This document shows, in pieces, positions 17,116-26,567 of a DNA stretch of 64,000 bases. Under the pieces are notes generated by a model. That model did no database searches, was not told the origin of the DNA, and worked only from the letters and a program-made list of their open reading frames with translations. The position numbers and the translations under genes are program-made. Each line of letters opens with the position of its first letter. Positions within the stretch are counted from its first letter, which is position 1. The stretch spans positions 186,001-250,000 of the forward strand of contig NZ_CP089981.1 of NCBI RefSeq assembly GCF_021389975.1. Reading direction: 5' to 3'. Source of the DNA: Fulvivirga ulvae (GTDB lineage Bacteria; Bacteroidota; Bacteroidia; Cytophagales; Cyclobacteriaceae).

Positions 17116-19083
17116 CTAAGCGGGGCTTGGAGCCATTGCATCAGGAATAGGTGTTGGTTGAAACAAAGGCATGTGTATGGTAAAAGTGGTTCCCACACCT
17201 TCTTCACTTTCGACAGTAATACTACCACCATTCATTTCAGAGAAAGAATAAACCAGCTGTAATCCCAGACCGAGCCCTTTTTCTCCCTCTGTTCCCCATG
17301 ACCTCTTATGTCCTCCTAATTTGAAAAGGCTTTCCAATTGGACCTGGGGGATACCTCTTCCCGTATCTGCCACGTGCAGTGCCGCCATGTCTCCATCTTT
17401 TCCAGCAAACAATGTTACTGAACCGCCTTCTTCGGTGAATTTCAATGCATTGTTTACCAGGTTCCTCAGTATTGTCCTCAAACTGTTACTATCGACCCAG
17501 AGCTGAATATCTTCAGGTATACTGGTAGTTAAATTAATTTTCTTAGCCTGAGCCATATTATGAAACAGCCCCATAATATCTTCGGAAAGATCGTGAAGAC
17601 TAACCTCCTCCGGACTGTAGGGCACCTTACCTTGCTGCGAAACCGCCCAATCCAGCAAATCGTCCAGCAATGTTGACAGTTGATCAACTGATTTATCAAA
17701 ATGCTGATTAAGTTCAGCCAGCTCATCTATGCAATTCTGGTCGATGTACATTTTGATAAGCCGTGACATCCCCTTAAAAGCATGCACCGGCCCACGCAGG
17801 TCATGGGAAATAATGGAAAAGAACTTATCTTTTGATTGGTTAAGCTCGTCCAGTTGATCCCTTTGGGCTTCAATCTCCTCTTTCTGTTCGCTAAGTATCT
17901 GGTTTGTGTGCTGTCTCTGTTTACTATTTTTGTAAAACATAAAGGCTAAAGCTCCTACCAATAAAATTACAATGGTAAGTCCGATGCCAATAATTTGTTG
18001 GTTACGCTTTTGTTCATTCAGCAGATCGACCTCTGCCTGCTTCTGAGACACCTCAAACTCCGTCCTCAGATCGGCCATTTTACGAATCGTTGCTTCATTA
18101 TTGATGCTATCTCGGTAGACTATATATTGACTTTGAAAACCGAAAGCTCTTTCATAGTCTTTAAGATCACTATAGAGCTCTGAAAGTTTAAGAGAGGCAT
18201 CTCTTATCTGCTCTTTAAGCCCACCCTTTACAGCCTCCATATGACTTCGGTTGGCATATTCCAGCGCTCTTATATAATCCCCTTTATCTTTGTATATATC
18301 TGCCATATAGGTATCGTAAACCGATATGGCATAAATATCTCCCAGTTCTTTCAGTATTCTGACCGCTTCATTGATATTTTGTTCAGCAAGAGCATTTTTT
18401 CCTTGTTCTGCATAGATAAGGCCAATGTTACCCAGATTGTAAGCTTTTCCAATTCTGTAATTAATTTTATCAAAAAGTTCACCGGCTTCCGTAAAATATA
18501 TCAATGCCGAATCCATTTGATGGTTGACTCTGTATAGTTCTCCGGTGTTCATTAAGCTTTTGGCCAGGTTTCTATAGTCCTTTTTCTCTCTCAGCTTAAT
18601 TATAGCCAAATTGTAATACTTTAAAGATAAGGTAAAATTCCCCTGAACCCTGTACACGCTTCCTATAGCACTATATGCAATAGCCTCACGTCCACCGTCC
18701 TTCATTTCCCCTGCAAATTCCAGAGATTTTAATAGTGCATCTAAAGCCTTTTGAAGATCTCCTTTTTTCTTATGAGCGTGGCCAATATTTAATGTGCTTT
18801 TATATAACCAAAGCAGATTGTCAGCTTCAACAGCCATTTTATATGCTTTGTAAGCATAGTGCAACTTTAAATCAGGGTCTGTCTGATTAATAAAAATTCC
18901 TCTAAGAACTTCAAATTTTGTAGAGTCAGGCATGATTTTACCGTTATTCATCAGGTTAATAAGACTGTCTGCCTTATGCTGGTCTTGCGCTGAAATCATA
19001 TTAATTTTAAAAAACAGGCCTATAATTAAAATATAGGCCCAATAACGAATTAATAAAAGTGTGAAATTATTCACCATCATCAT
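17116..19083 (-). CDS. TPR-containing sensor histidine kinase
   Basis: 655 residues from the ATG at 19083; an ATG at 19113 and others at 19080 and 19077 are possible. An N-terminal signal or membrane segment ends near MISAQ. Then come about six TPRs (roughly 60-330), a transmembrane helix (IGIGLTIVILLVGALAFMFY), a coiled-coil linker, a HisKA domain with phospho-acceptor His427 (FFSIISHDLRGPVH) and a HATPase with DTGRGIP and GLGLGLQLV. This architecture is common in Bacteroidota. No response regulator is adjacent. The start overlaps the end of the small gene upstream by about 17 nt, suggesting a translationally coupled ligand or partner. A similar kinase lies at 35896-37776. Confidence 0.92.
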   Translation of the reverse strand: MMMVNNFTLLLIRYWAYILIIGLFFKINMISAQDQHKADSLINLMNNGKIMPDSTKFEVLRGIFINQTDPDLKLHYAYKAYKMAVEADNLLWLYKSTLNIGHAHKKKGDLQKALDALLKSLEFAGEMKDGGREAIAYSAIGSVYRVQGNFTLSLKYYNLAIIKLREKKDYRNLAKSLMNTGELYRVNHQMDSALIYFTEAGELFDKINYRIGKAYNLGNIGLIYAEQGKNALAEQNINEAVRILKELGDIYAISVYDTYMADIYKDKGDYIRALEYANRSHMEAVKGGLKEQIRDASLKLSELYSDLKDYERAFGFQSQYIVYRDSINNEATIRKMADLRTEFEVSQKQAEVDLLNEQKRNQQIIGIGLTIVILLVGALAFMFYKNSKQRQHTNQILSEQKEEIEAQRDQLDELNQSKDKFFSIISHDLRGPVHAFKGMSRLIKMYIDQNCIDELAELNQHFDKSVDQLSTLLDDLLDWAVSQQGKVPYSPEEVSLHDLSEDIMGLFHNMAQAKKINLTTSIPEDIQLWVDSNSLRTILRNLVNNALKFTEEGGSVTLFAGKDGDMAALHVADTGRGIPQVQLESLFKLGGHKRSWGTEGEKGLGLGLQLVYSFSEMNGGSITVESEEGVGTTFTIHMPLFQPTPIPDAMAPSPA

Positions 19084-19423
19084 CTTGAACCTCGAGCTCA
19101 GGATCATCAACATACTCTACGCCATTAATTTTGTAAGCAATGTTATAAGATTCATTTCCTGATGCTGAACTGCTAACTGTTCCTTTCCATGAACCATCTC
19201 CTTGCTTTGCAGGGTCACTACTAAAAATATCCTGACTGCCTACTTTAGGATAAATATTAACAATTTCATCAATACCACCGTCATTTACAAGTTGCCAGAC
19301 CACTGTATCACCTGGTGAAACGGTAGTGGTTATTGTGTTATCGCCGGAATGTCCTTCATTATCAGATAGGTAAAGACCGGTACCGCTGGTTTGTTTACTA
19401 ATAAAAATAGTTTCGGTTGCCAT
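19067..19423 (-). CDS. Small beta-rich acidic protein coupled to the TPR kinase
   Basis: 118 residues with no signal peptide. The sequence is Thr/Ser/Asp-rich with predicted strands (MATETIFISKQ, VSPGDTVVWQLVNDGG, ESYNIAYKINGVEYVDD), reminiscent of a cupredoxin-like or Ig-like sandwich but without copper ligands. The C-terminus is very acidic (EVQDDDGE). I do not recognise the family. It overlaps the start of the TPR histidine kinase gene, so both are probably co-translated. A role as kinase partner or sensed protein is inference. Upstream of the start, GGTTAAAAT occurs twice (about 19444-19467), possibly promoter-related. Confidence 0.65.
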   Translation of the reverse strand: MATETIFISKQTSGTGLYLSDNEGHSGDNTITTTVSPGDTVVWQLVNDGGIDEIVNIYPKVGSQDIFSSDPAKQGDGSWKGTVSSSASGNESYNIAYKINGVEYVDDPELEVQDDDGE

Positions 19424-19853
19424 AGTTAATTAGTGTTAGTTATGGTTAAAATATAAAGGTTAAAATGGTTTTTTGAAGAGTTTTGACAGAGTATCATATC
19501 TACTCCATTGAGTTAGTAATCATTCTAGTATCATGATTTTTGATCATAATAAAAGCACTATTCAAGTTTAAAAAATTAACAGTTCATATAAAACAAAAAC
19601 CTGCAAGACTTATCAACAATTATTTTCAAATATTCGCAGCAGAGCGTAACTGAGAATAAGAAATTCAAACAAATTACAATAAATAATTGAATCACAGCAA
19701 TTTACAACAAAAAGCACATTTACTGGCCCGATGTATGTATACAATCATAGTCATTTAAGCATGGGCAATACATGTAACAAAACTGCCCCTCAGTAAGATA
19801 AACAATAAAGACCCCGTTGATTCGTATCAAACATTTGCGGTTATGAACAAAAA
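19424..19853. other. AT-rich gene-free interval
   Basis: About 430 bp without a supported gene between the small beta-rich protein and the terminator of the next minus-strand gene. Apart from two GGTTAAAAT words near 19444-19467, I see no structure. Confidence 0.5.
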
Positions 19854-19875
19854 ATCCCGGACCGAGGCCCGGGAT
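19848..19875 (-). terminator. Rho-independent terminator of the minus-strand gene at 19931
   Basis: On the minus strand a 7-bp stem ATCCCGG / CCGGGAT (19869-19875 and 19854-19860) encloses an 8-nt loop and is followed by TTTTTTG. It lies 56 bp past the stop of the coiled-coil protein gene. Confidence 0.85.
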
Positions 19876-19930
19876 CAAAATGACTGCTCAAAGCCGCAGC
19901 CTGACTACTACAAATCCTACACCTTAAATA

Positions 19931-20239
19931 TTAGTTAAGAGGAAAGTTTATACTATCCTTAATCATCATCATTTTTACTTCATCCCTGATTTGATGTAAG
20001 TGTTCTATTTGCTTTGTCATTATGCCATGCATAACTTTAAACTCCTTTTCATAATCTTCCAGACATTCGGCTTTTTCCATTAATGGCGTAAGGTCTTCAT
20101 TGTATATTTTGTGAGCAAATTCCATATTGATCTGCTCATAATCGGAAAGTGCTTTTTTTGTTTTGTCAAGCAGTACATTTAAGCTTTCAAAAAGTTTATT
20201 GTACCGGCCATTCGAGTCCTCCCAAGTCATTTTCATCAT
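19931..20239 (-). CDS. Small helical (coiled-coil) hypothetical protein
   Basis: 102 residues, almost entirely charged helix with heptad-like hydrophobic spacing (YNKLFESLNVLLDKTKKALSD; LEDYEKEFKVMHGIMTKQIE given in part). It has no signal peptide, membrane segment or catalytic motif. Three ATGs lie within the first four codons; 20239 is the longest option. It has its own terminator and is probably monocistronic. The family is not recognised. A hexamer-forming or scaffold role cannot be told from the sequence. Confidence 0.6.
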   Translation of the reverse strand: MMKMTWEDSNGRYNKLFESLNVLLDKTKKALSDYEQINMEFAHKIYNEDLTPLMEKAECLEDYEKEFKVMHGIMTKQIEHLHQIRDEVKMMMIKDSINFPLN

Positions 20240-20781
20240 TCTTGTTATTTTCTGTTAATCAAATTTTTTCTCTCCACTTACCTATAAAGTATAGCTCAGG
20301 CGTTAAATCTGGTATTATAGGTAAAGATGATTCCGGTAGGTTGAAAAGAATACTGTCTGGTTACATTTTAACAAAAACATTACACTCAATTTATGATAAA
20401 TTTCACTACTCAAGTAACCTTTATCACCCATGAATATAGTTAATTTTTATAACTTTCTTACATAACAAAAAAATTTTTTATGTATATAGAAACCCAAAAT
20501 ACGTGATTCCCTTACATAAATATTCCCTATTGCGTGCCTATATTGATTTTTATATACCAAATACAAACCTTAATTACTTCAGAAAAAATTACATCAATGG
20601 CTTGGGATTTATGTTCCGCCCAATCAATCTGTAATGCAGAATACTAAGAGCGCTTAACCAAATGTGTGCATCAGGTGTTTATATGTTGTGAAGTAGGGCA
20701 ATGAAAGCTTATAACGTGTTACATGATAACCTTGACCAACAACACGATGAAGTTATTTAACAACCATTTGAATCTAATCTC
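20240..20781. other. 542-bp AT-rich gene-free interval between divergent genes
   Basis: Very AT-rich, with no plausible frame and no clear hairpin. It must contain promoters for the minus-strand coiled-coil gene and the plus-strand lipoprotein, but no exact TAnnTTTG box stands close to either start. Confidence 0.5.
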
Positions 20782-21255
20782 ATGTATAGAATATATTATA
20801 TGTTATCTGCAGCTGTCGGCATATTTTCCGTGATAGGCTGCAGTGAAGAGGAAACGCCGTATGCAGCCCACAGGGAAATGCTAACAGCAGGAAATGTTAA
20901 ATCATGGAATATAACTGAACAGTACCCGCTCAATGTAGAAGCTGAATGCAGACCGGATGCTGCATTTATCCGGGACAACTCCTGGATCTTCTACCCTAAC
21001 GGAGATTTTAAATTTGACGGAGGAAAAATAAACGGTGGCATTAAATGCAGCGATTTCATTGATTTTAAAGGAGTATGGGAAATCACCAATAGGAATGAAC
21101 TAAAGATCAAGGCCATACATGCCACGGATGATCCTAATACGGCATTTAATGGAGAAGTGATCCTTTTCGGAACTATAGAAGAGATAAGTGAAACGTCATT
21201 TACAGTAAGCAGGAATGGTCATTCGGTAATCTTTGAATCTAAGAGTAGCTTTTAA
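20782..21255 (+). CDS. Small lipoprotein, lipocalin-like
   Basis: 157 residues. Lipoprotein signal MYRIYYMLSAAVGIFSVIGC with the lipid Cys at residue 20, then an acidic spacer. The mature domain resembles the lipocalin-like proteins of Bacteroidota (KSWNITEQYPL; SWIFYPNGDFKFDGG; FKGVWEITNRNELKIKA; FGTIEEISETSFTVSR), eight short strands with the typical W..YPNG element. Two Cys residues (about 52 and 90) may form a disulfide. Function is unknown. It converges on the M3 peptidase gene, with a long inverted repeat between them. Confidence 0.72.
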   Translation: MYRIYYMLSAAVGIFSVIGCSEEETPYAAHREMLTAGNVKSWNITEQYPLNVEAECRPDAAFIRDNSWIFYPNGDFKFDGGKINGGIKCSDFIDFKGVWEITNRNELKIKAIHATDDPNTAFNGEVILFGTIEEISETSFTVSRNGHSVIFESKSSF

Positions 21256-21343
21256 GTTCACAGTTCTTAGTTCACTGCCGACTACATGACTTTTATAAAA
21301 GAATGCAGTAGAACAAAGAACTGTGAATTAAGAACCGTGAACT
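21255..21343. repeat. Long inverted repeat between convergent genes
   Basis: 21-bp arms 21255-21275 and 21323-21343, matching at 19 of 21 positions when one is reverse-complemented (core GTTCACAGTTCTTAGTTCAC). The spacer is 47 bp. It may serve both genes as a transcription end, although T-runs are weak, or belong to a mobile or REP-like repeat class. Confidence 0.6.
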
Positions 21344-21351
21344 GTAAATCG

Positions 21352-23076
21352 TTAAAGTTTTTCCATTTCAAGCTTCACAAAGCTCATCAACTCCCTGATA
21401 TAGGAGCGGCTAAAATCAAACTTGATATGTGCCGCTTCATAAACCTCTGGTATTGAACGGGTATACCCTAATCTCAAGGCATTCATGTATCCTTCAAGAC
21501 CTTTTCGTGGATCTTCTTTGTAGTTTTTCCAAACTGCTACCGCTCCCAGTTGAGCCATGCCATACTCGATATAGTAGAAAGGCACCTCATACAGGTGCAA
21601 CTGTTTTTGCCACAGGAAGTTGCGGTTCTCTTCCAAAGTAGACCAGTCGGTAACATCATCAGAAAACTGGGCAAAGATTTCATTCCAGGCTTTTATCCTG
21701 TCTTCCTCTGAATGCTCAGGGTTTTCATAAATCCAATGCTGGAATTTATCAATGGTTGCAACCCACGGTAGCGTCTCAATGATCTGCTCCAAGTGTTCCT
21801 TTTTGGCTCGCTTCAGATCTTCATCATTATCAAAGAAAAGATTCCAGTTATCCATGGAAATGAGTTCCATACTCATTGAGGCCAATTCCGCTACTTCGGA
21901 AGGTGTATGCTTAAAATCGGTCAGCTCCAGGTCCCTGGTGAGGAACGAGTGCACGGCATGGCCTCCTTCGTGCAATATGGTGATCATATCCCGAAGGGTT
22001 GACGTAGCATTCATAAAAATGAACGGCACTCCTATTTCTGAAAGCGGGTAATTGTAACCGCCCGGCGCTTTGCCTTTTCTCGACTCCAGATCAAGGTGCC
22101 CCATCTCTTCCATGATCTCAAGGCACTGCCCCAAGAAGGGGTCCAGTCGCTTGAAACATTCGATGGTTTTGGAGGTTAGTTCTTTGCTGGAGGCAAATGG
22201 TTTTAGAGCCTCTTTTCCCTCTGCATCAACGGCTTTATCCCAGGGACGAAGTTGATCTACGTTAAGTTTTTCCTTACGTTCACGAGCCAGTTGGCTAAGC
22301 ATCGGCACTACTTCCTCCCTTACGGATGCATGGAAATCGAAGCAGTCCTGCGGGGTATAATCAAAGCGCCCCATAGCTTTGAACATGTAATCGCGATAGT
22401 TGTCAAAACCGGAATTCTTAGCCACCTGGTCTCTTAAGGAAATGAGTTTGGTATACAGGTCATTCAGCTTATCTTTATCCTGCAATCTGCGCCGGGCGAT
22501 CTTGTGGTATACCTCCTCGCGTTTGGCCCGGTCTGTCGACTGAAGGATAACCGCAGCCTGTTGCAGGGTCAGTTCCTTGCCATCGATTTCTACCGTCATG
22601 GCACCATTGATCTGCCCAAACTTCTGGGTCTCTGTCTGCATTTCGGTAAAGATTGGAATATTCTCCTCTCTGAATATCTCAATATCTTTTCTCAATTCAC
22701 GGATCATTATATTGAAACCTTCTTCCTGCTCCAGCTTTTCAGTAAAAGGTGTATTAAGCGCCTTCTTATTCAGCTTATCCGTGATGGGGGATATTTTAGG
22801 CTGTATTTGCTGCACAAAATGATGGTATGCCTTTGTATATTCTTCATTATCAGTGAAGCGGGTCATATAGATATAGCGCCAGCCGGCATCTTCTGAAATA
22901 ATTGATTCCAGCTCGCTTCTGTCCCTAAGCCATTCGCGCAGATCTTCTGCAGAATTGATATCGCGCTCCAACAGATCTTTATAGAATGGTTCAAGCCCTT
23001 CCCAGTTTTCTATTTTAAAGTCTTCTGGCAAAAACTTCCTCGGTTTTCTTTCCGGTAATGCTATTTCCTTTTTCAT
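21352..23076 (-). CDS. M3-family oligoendopeptidase (PepF-like)
   Basis: 574 residues, normal for M3B oligoendopeptidases. The zinc site HEGGH is at 369-373 (ILHEGGHAVHSF), followed about 25 residues later by the third ligand region (PSEVAELASMSME). No signal peptide, so the enzyme is cytoplasmic and expected to degrade short peptides. The N-terminal region is helical as in the family. It is followed on the same strand by no close gene; the ferredoxin reductase gene lies 139 bp upstream and may or may not be co-transcribed. Confidence 0.94.
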   Translation of the reverse strand: MKKEIALPERKPRKFLPEDFKIENWEGLEPFYKDLLERDINSAEDLREWLRDRSELESIISEDAGWRYIYMTRFTDNEEYTKAYHHFVQQIQPKISPITDKLNKKALNTPFTEKLEQEEGFNIMIRELRKDIEIFREENIPIFTEMQTETQKFGQINGAMTVEIDGKELTLQQAAVILQSTDRAKREEVYHKIARRRLQDKDKLNDLYTKLISLRDQVAKNSGFDNYRDYMFKAMGRFDYTPQDCFDFHASVREEVVPMLSQLARERKEKLNVDQLRPWDKAVDAEGKEALKPFASSKELTSKTIECFKRLDPFLGQCLEIMEEMGHLDLESRKGKAPGGYNYPLSEIGVPFIFMNATSTLRDMITILHEGGHAVHSFLTRDLELTDFKHTPSEVAELASMSMELISMDNWNLFFDNDEDLKRAKKEHLEQIIETLPWVATIDKFQHWIYENPEHSEEDRIKAWNEIFAQFSDDVTDWSTLEENRNFLWQKQLHLYEVPFYYIEYGMAQLGAVAVWKNYKEDPRKGLEGYMNALRLGYTRSIPEVYEAAHIKFDFSRSYIRELMSFVKLEMEKL

Positions 23077-23215
23077 AGGTTGCTGTTTCTTTTTCGTTGA
23101 TAATTCTAAACTTCTATAGGAAGCTCAGTCATCTGAAAGTTCTTACAATATTTAACCTGCCTTTATATAACTTGCCTTATTCCGGAAGGTTTAGGTTTTA
23201 TATTTAGTGATTTAA

Positions 23216-24349
23216 TCACCCTATTTCTATCACCACATCATCACTGATCGGGTGCCCCACGCAGGTAAGCACATAGCCTTCTTCAAGCTCTGATTCGCTT
23301 AAACCTTCTTCTTCATCGAGTTTCACTTTACCGGAAATGCACTTGCCTCTACAAGCCGTACATAAACCACTTTGACAGGAATAAGGAAGGTCAATGCCCA
23401 GATCCAGTGCTGTTTCGAGGATGGTAGAGTCCGGCTCCACGGTAAATTTATGCTCTTCACCATCATAGATCACCGTTACTTCACGGGTAACTATTTCTCC
23501 GTCAGAAGGTTCTGCACCTTCTTTTTTCAACTCTTTATCGATAGTGCCAGCTACAAAGCTTTCTTTGAATACCTGGCTTTTGTCAATCTTCTGCTCTTCC
23601 AGCAGGTTTTCGACATTTTTCATCATCCCTTCCGGACCACACATCAGGTAAGTGGTTTTATCTGCTCCCCAGTCAGGAATACGTTCAAATATTTTCACCA
23701 GCATATCGTGGTTCAACAGTCCGGAATGTCCCTGCCAGTTCATCGGAGCATCATCGAGGATATGGATTACGCGGAACCTTCCTTCGTAGTCGGTCTGTAA
23801 TTGCTCGAGTTTATCTTTAAAGATGATGCTATCAATATCCCTGTTACAGTAGATCAATGATATGATACTGTCAGGCTCCTGGGTAAGCATTGATTTGGTG
23901 ATGGACATCATCGGTGTGATACCACTACCACCGGCAAACATCACAATATGCCTCTTATTATCGGTTTTATACTCCGTGGTAAATACACCCATTGGCTCCA
24001 TGATCTTCATGGTATCGCCCACTTTTAGGTTGTCCGGTAACCAGTTGGACATCAACCCGCCTTCCACTCTTTTAACTGTCACGGCCGGGTCACCATCCAC
24101 GAAAGGTGATGAGCAAAGGGAATATGCTCTTCTCACATCTTTACCCTCCATAGGAACTATCAGGGTGAGGAATTGACCTGATTTATAGTTTATTTTGCTT
24201 TCAGGGCTCTCAAATACGATTGTTATAGCGTCTTTGGTTTCCTGAACAATCTCTTTTACCTTCAGGTTATAATAGTGACTACCTGCTCCCTGCGGCTGTT
24301 TTTTCTCTTCTTTTTCTTCTTTGTTTTTCTTAAAAAAGCTGAATGCCAT
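23216..24349 (-). CDS. Flavin-dependent ferredoxin/NADP reductase with C-terminal 2Fe-2S domain (PaaE-like)
   Basis: 377 residues in the order FAD-binding (about 25-120, RAYSLCSSP), NAD(P)-binding (about 130-255, FAGGSGITPMMS and YLMCGPEGMM) and plant-type ferredoxin (about 285-377, YSCQSGLCTACRGKC then LTCVGHP). The cluster ligands C-x4-C-x2-C and a distal Cys are all present. A Lys/Glu-rich, low-complexity extension precedes the FAD domain. The protein moves electrons from NADPH to an unidentified oxygenase or other acceptor. No oxygenase gene is nearby, so the partner is unknown. Confidence 0.93.
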   Translation of the reverse strand: MAFSFFKKNKEEKEEKKQPQGAGSHYYNLKVKEIVQETKDAITIVFESPESKINYKSGQFLTLIVPMEGKDVRRAYSLCSSPFVDGDPAVTVKRVEGGLMSNWLPDNLKVGDTMKIMEPMGVFTTEYKTDNKRHIVMFAGGSGITPMMSITKSMLTQEPDSIISLIYCNRDIDSIIFKDKLEQLQTDYEGRFRVIHILDDAPMNWQGHSGLLNHDMLVKIFERIPDWGADKTTYLMCGPEGMMKNVENLLEEQKIDKSQVFKESFVAGTIDKELKKEGAEPSDGEIVTREVTVIYDGEEHKFTVEPDSTILETALDLGIDLPYSCQSGLCTACRGKCISGKVKLDEEEGLSESELEEGYVLTCVGHPISDDVVIEIG

Positions 24350-24418
24350 TGATTTGAATGTTTAGCTGTTTATTTTAAAAGCTCTATATCCGCTTTATGT
24401 TCTATAATTTTGCAGGCA

Positions 24419-24426
24419 CAAAGGTA
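24419..24426 (-). promoter_or_regulatory. -7 box TACCTTTG of the ferredoxin reductase gene
   Basis: Reverse-strand exact TAnnTTTG match, about 70 nt before the ATG at 24349. It lies between the divergent reductase and purB genes. Confidence 0.45.
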
Positions 24427-24600
24427 GCAAGTTATCACCTAACTCTGAAAACCACTGTTTTTAAGCGCCAGAGCCACAGCCATACCAAAAAAGACCAGAG
24501 CACTTTTGCCACTTTTCTGCCTGAACCAAAATTAACAAAAACGGCCTTAACGGGGCTTATTAAATCCGTAATTATTAACTGCTTAAAAGAGTTATTTTAT

Positions 24601-24608
24601 TAATTTTG
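24601..24608 (+). promoter_or_regulatory. -7 box TAATTTTG of purB
   Basis: Exact TAnnTTTG match 26 bp before the ATG at 24635. It overlaps the upstream in-frame GTG (24608), which argues against that GTG as the translation start. Confidence 0.6.
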
Positions 24609-24634
24609 TGCGCTTCAAAGAAAACCTATCTTTC

Positions 24635-25978
24635 ATGGATTTAAATGCATTAACTGCGCTATCACCTGTTGATGGTAGATACAGAAGACATACTCACCCC
24701 TTAGCTCAGTACCTTTCGGAATTCGGACTTATCCGCTATCGTGTGCTTGTGGAAATAGAGTATTTCATCGCACTTTGTGAAGCTGACGTACCACAACTCA
24801 AAGGTTTTGACCACGGATTATTTGCCCAACTACGCAATATCTATGAAAATTTCTCTGAAAATGATGCGGAAAGCATCAAAGAAATAGAGAAAACTACTAA
24901 TCATGATGTAAAGGCTGTTGAATACTTCATCAAGGAGAATTTTGACAAACTGAATATCAGTGAATACAAGGAATTTATCCATTTCGGCCTGACTTCCCAG
25001 GATATTAACAACACGGCCATACCCCTTTCTTTGAAGCATGCTCTGGAGAATGTTGTATTACCTCTTTTGGGTGAGGTACACACCAAAATAGCCCAAGACG
25101 CTGAGAGCTGGAAGGACATACCTATGCTGGCCAAAACCCATGGACAGCCTGCATCGCCAACCAGACTGGGCAAAGAATTTATGGTTTTTCACGCCCGCAT
25201 TGCCAGGCAGCTTGAGTTGCTGAAAACTGTACCTTATTCTGCGAAATTTGGCGGGGCAACGGGTAATTTCAATGCACACCACATCGCTTATCCTGATACG
25301 GACTGGGTGGCTTTCGGCAACAAATTCGTCAAAGAATACCTCAGTTTAGAGAGAAGCCATCCCACTACCCAGATTGAGCATTATGACAATCTTGCGGCTT
25401 TGTTCGACAACCTGAAAAGGATCAACACCATTCTTATTGACCTTAGCCGTGATATCTGGCAATATATCGCCTCTAACTACTTCAAACAAAAAATAAAGGC
25501 AGGGGAAATTGGCTCATCGGCCATGCCTCACAAGGTGAACCCCATCGATTTTGAGAATGCCGAAGGAAATCTGGGCCTGGCTAATGCCATTTTTGAACAT
25601 TTATCTGCCAAACTACCTATTTCCAGACTTCAGCGCGACCTTACTGACTCCACAGTACTAAGAAACATCAGCGTGCCACTGGCCCATACTTTAATAGCTC
25701 TCAAGTCTCTTGAAAAAGGACTAGGAAAGCTTGAGCTCAACAAAGACGCAATACAAGCAGACCTGGCCGAAAACTGGGCCGTTGTGGCCGAAGCTATCCA
25801 AACCATTCTTCGTCGCGAAGGCTACCCAAAACCCTATGAAGCCCTTAAAGAGCTGACCCGTAAGAATGAAAAAGTTACCGAAGAAAGCATTAAAAGCTTT
25901 ATTGACACTTTGAATGTAAGCGATAGCGTAAAAGAGGAGCTTAAGGTTATTTCTCCTTTTAATTATACTGGGGTGTAG
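24635..25978 (+). CDS. purB: Adenylosuccinate lyase
   Basis: 447 residues from the ATG at 24635 (MDLNALTALSPVDGRYRR, the standard family opening). The fumarase-superfamily signature GSSAMPHKVNP is at about 293-303, with the substrate-binding TSQD near 115-120 and KTHGQPASPT near 160-170. The enzyme cleaves SAICAR and adenylosuccinate in purine synthesis in the cytoplasm. An upstream GTG at 24608 is rejected because it lies in the promoter box. No operon partner: a repeat-rich, gene-free stretch follows. Confidence 0.97.
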   Translation: MDLNALTALSPVDGRYRRHTHPLAQYLSEFGLIRYRVLVEIEYFIALCEADVPQLKGFDHGLFAQLRNIYENFSENDAESIKEIEKTTNHDVKAVEYFIKENFDKLNISEYKEFIHFGLTSQDINNTAIPLSLKHALENVVLPLLGEVHTKIAQDAESWKDIPMLAKTHGQPASPTRLGKEFMVFHARIARQLELLKTVPYSAKFGGATGNFNAHHIAYPDTDWVAFGNKFVKEYLSLERSHPTTQIEHYDNLAALFDNLKRINTILIDLSRDIWQYIASNYFKQKIKAGEIGSSAMPHKVNPIDFENAEGNLGLANAIFEHLSAKLPISRLQRDLTDSTVLRNISVPLAHTLIALKSLEKGLGKLELNKDAIQADLAENWAVVAEAIQTILRREGYPKPYEALKELTRKNEKVTEESIKSFIDTLNVSDSVKEELKVISPFNYTGV

Positions 25979-26150
25979 CTGGTTACTGGGTGCTGGTTTC
26001 TGATTGTCAGGATGGCAAAAAACAACCGATTACCTGTAACTGATTACTGGTTACTTCTAAGCTGCTTGTTTAAAAAACTGATTACCGGTCACTGACCACC
26101 ATTTACCGCCTCAGGCGGCTGGCTTCCGGTCACTGACTATCAGACAATTG
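25979..26150. repeat. Degenerate CTGATTAC-GGTTACT word repeats after purB
   Basis: Variants of CTGATTACYGGTYACT recur at about 25979, 26030-26055, 26078-26096 and 26125-26140, mixed with a short CCGCC-tca-GGCGG palindrome (26106-26118). The stretch is non-coding. It looks like expanded or decayed simple repeat rather than a terminator, since no T-run follows. Confidence 0.5.
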
Positions 26151-26161
26151 CAAACTGAAAG

Positions 26162-26563
26162 CTACCCGACAAAATCTCCTGTACTGCGGCGGCATTCTTT
26201 GCGTTTCTTTTTCAGCTTGAATTTCCAAAAGGGCCCATTTCGTAGGGTGATCCCTATTTTGGCGAAGAAGTTATGAGCCAAACGGCCAAATTCGCTTCTG
26301 TTTCCGGCTTGTCCACGGGGTTGGACTACGTAGATGAATCCCATGTCATCAGTAACTTCTTTCAGGCATTTATTGCCCAACAGCAATCCTTTGGCATCAC
26401 TCTTCACCCATTGGATCATGCGCTTGTTTTTATGTTTTTTAGCGTTGGGCTTATATTTGGGTGCTTTATTGGTCGTGCCTGTATCTCCAAACTTCAAATC
26501 CTCCTGGCCATAGCTAACACCTATAGTTAGTATAAATGCTATTACATATATGTAAATTCTCAT
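26162..26563 (-). CDS. Secreted basic hypothetical protein
   Basis: 133 residues with a signal peptide (residues 1-19, ending SYGQ). The mature part is strongly basic (KYKPNAKKHKNKRM; KFKLKKKRKECRR) and contains the central stretch DDMGFIYVVQPRGQAGNRSE and a Gly/aromatic segment LRNGPFWKFK. I do not recognise a characterised family. Similar small periplasmic or exported proteins occur in Bacteroidota. It diverges from a methyltransferase gene across a promoter-flanked palindrome, and its -7 box ends 4 nt before the ATG. Confidence 0.68.
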   Translation of the reverse strand: MRIYIYVIAFILTIGVSYGQEDLKFGDTGTTNKAPKYKPNAKKHKNKRMIQWVKSDAKGLLLGNKCLKEVTDDMGFIYVVQPRGQAGNRSEFGRLAHNFFAKIGITLRNGPFWKFKLKKKRKECRRSTGDFVG

Positions 26564-26567
26564 ATTA

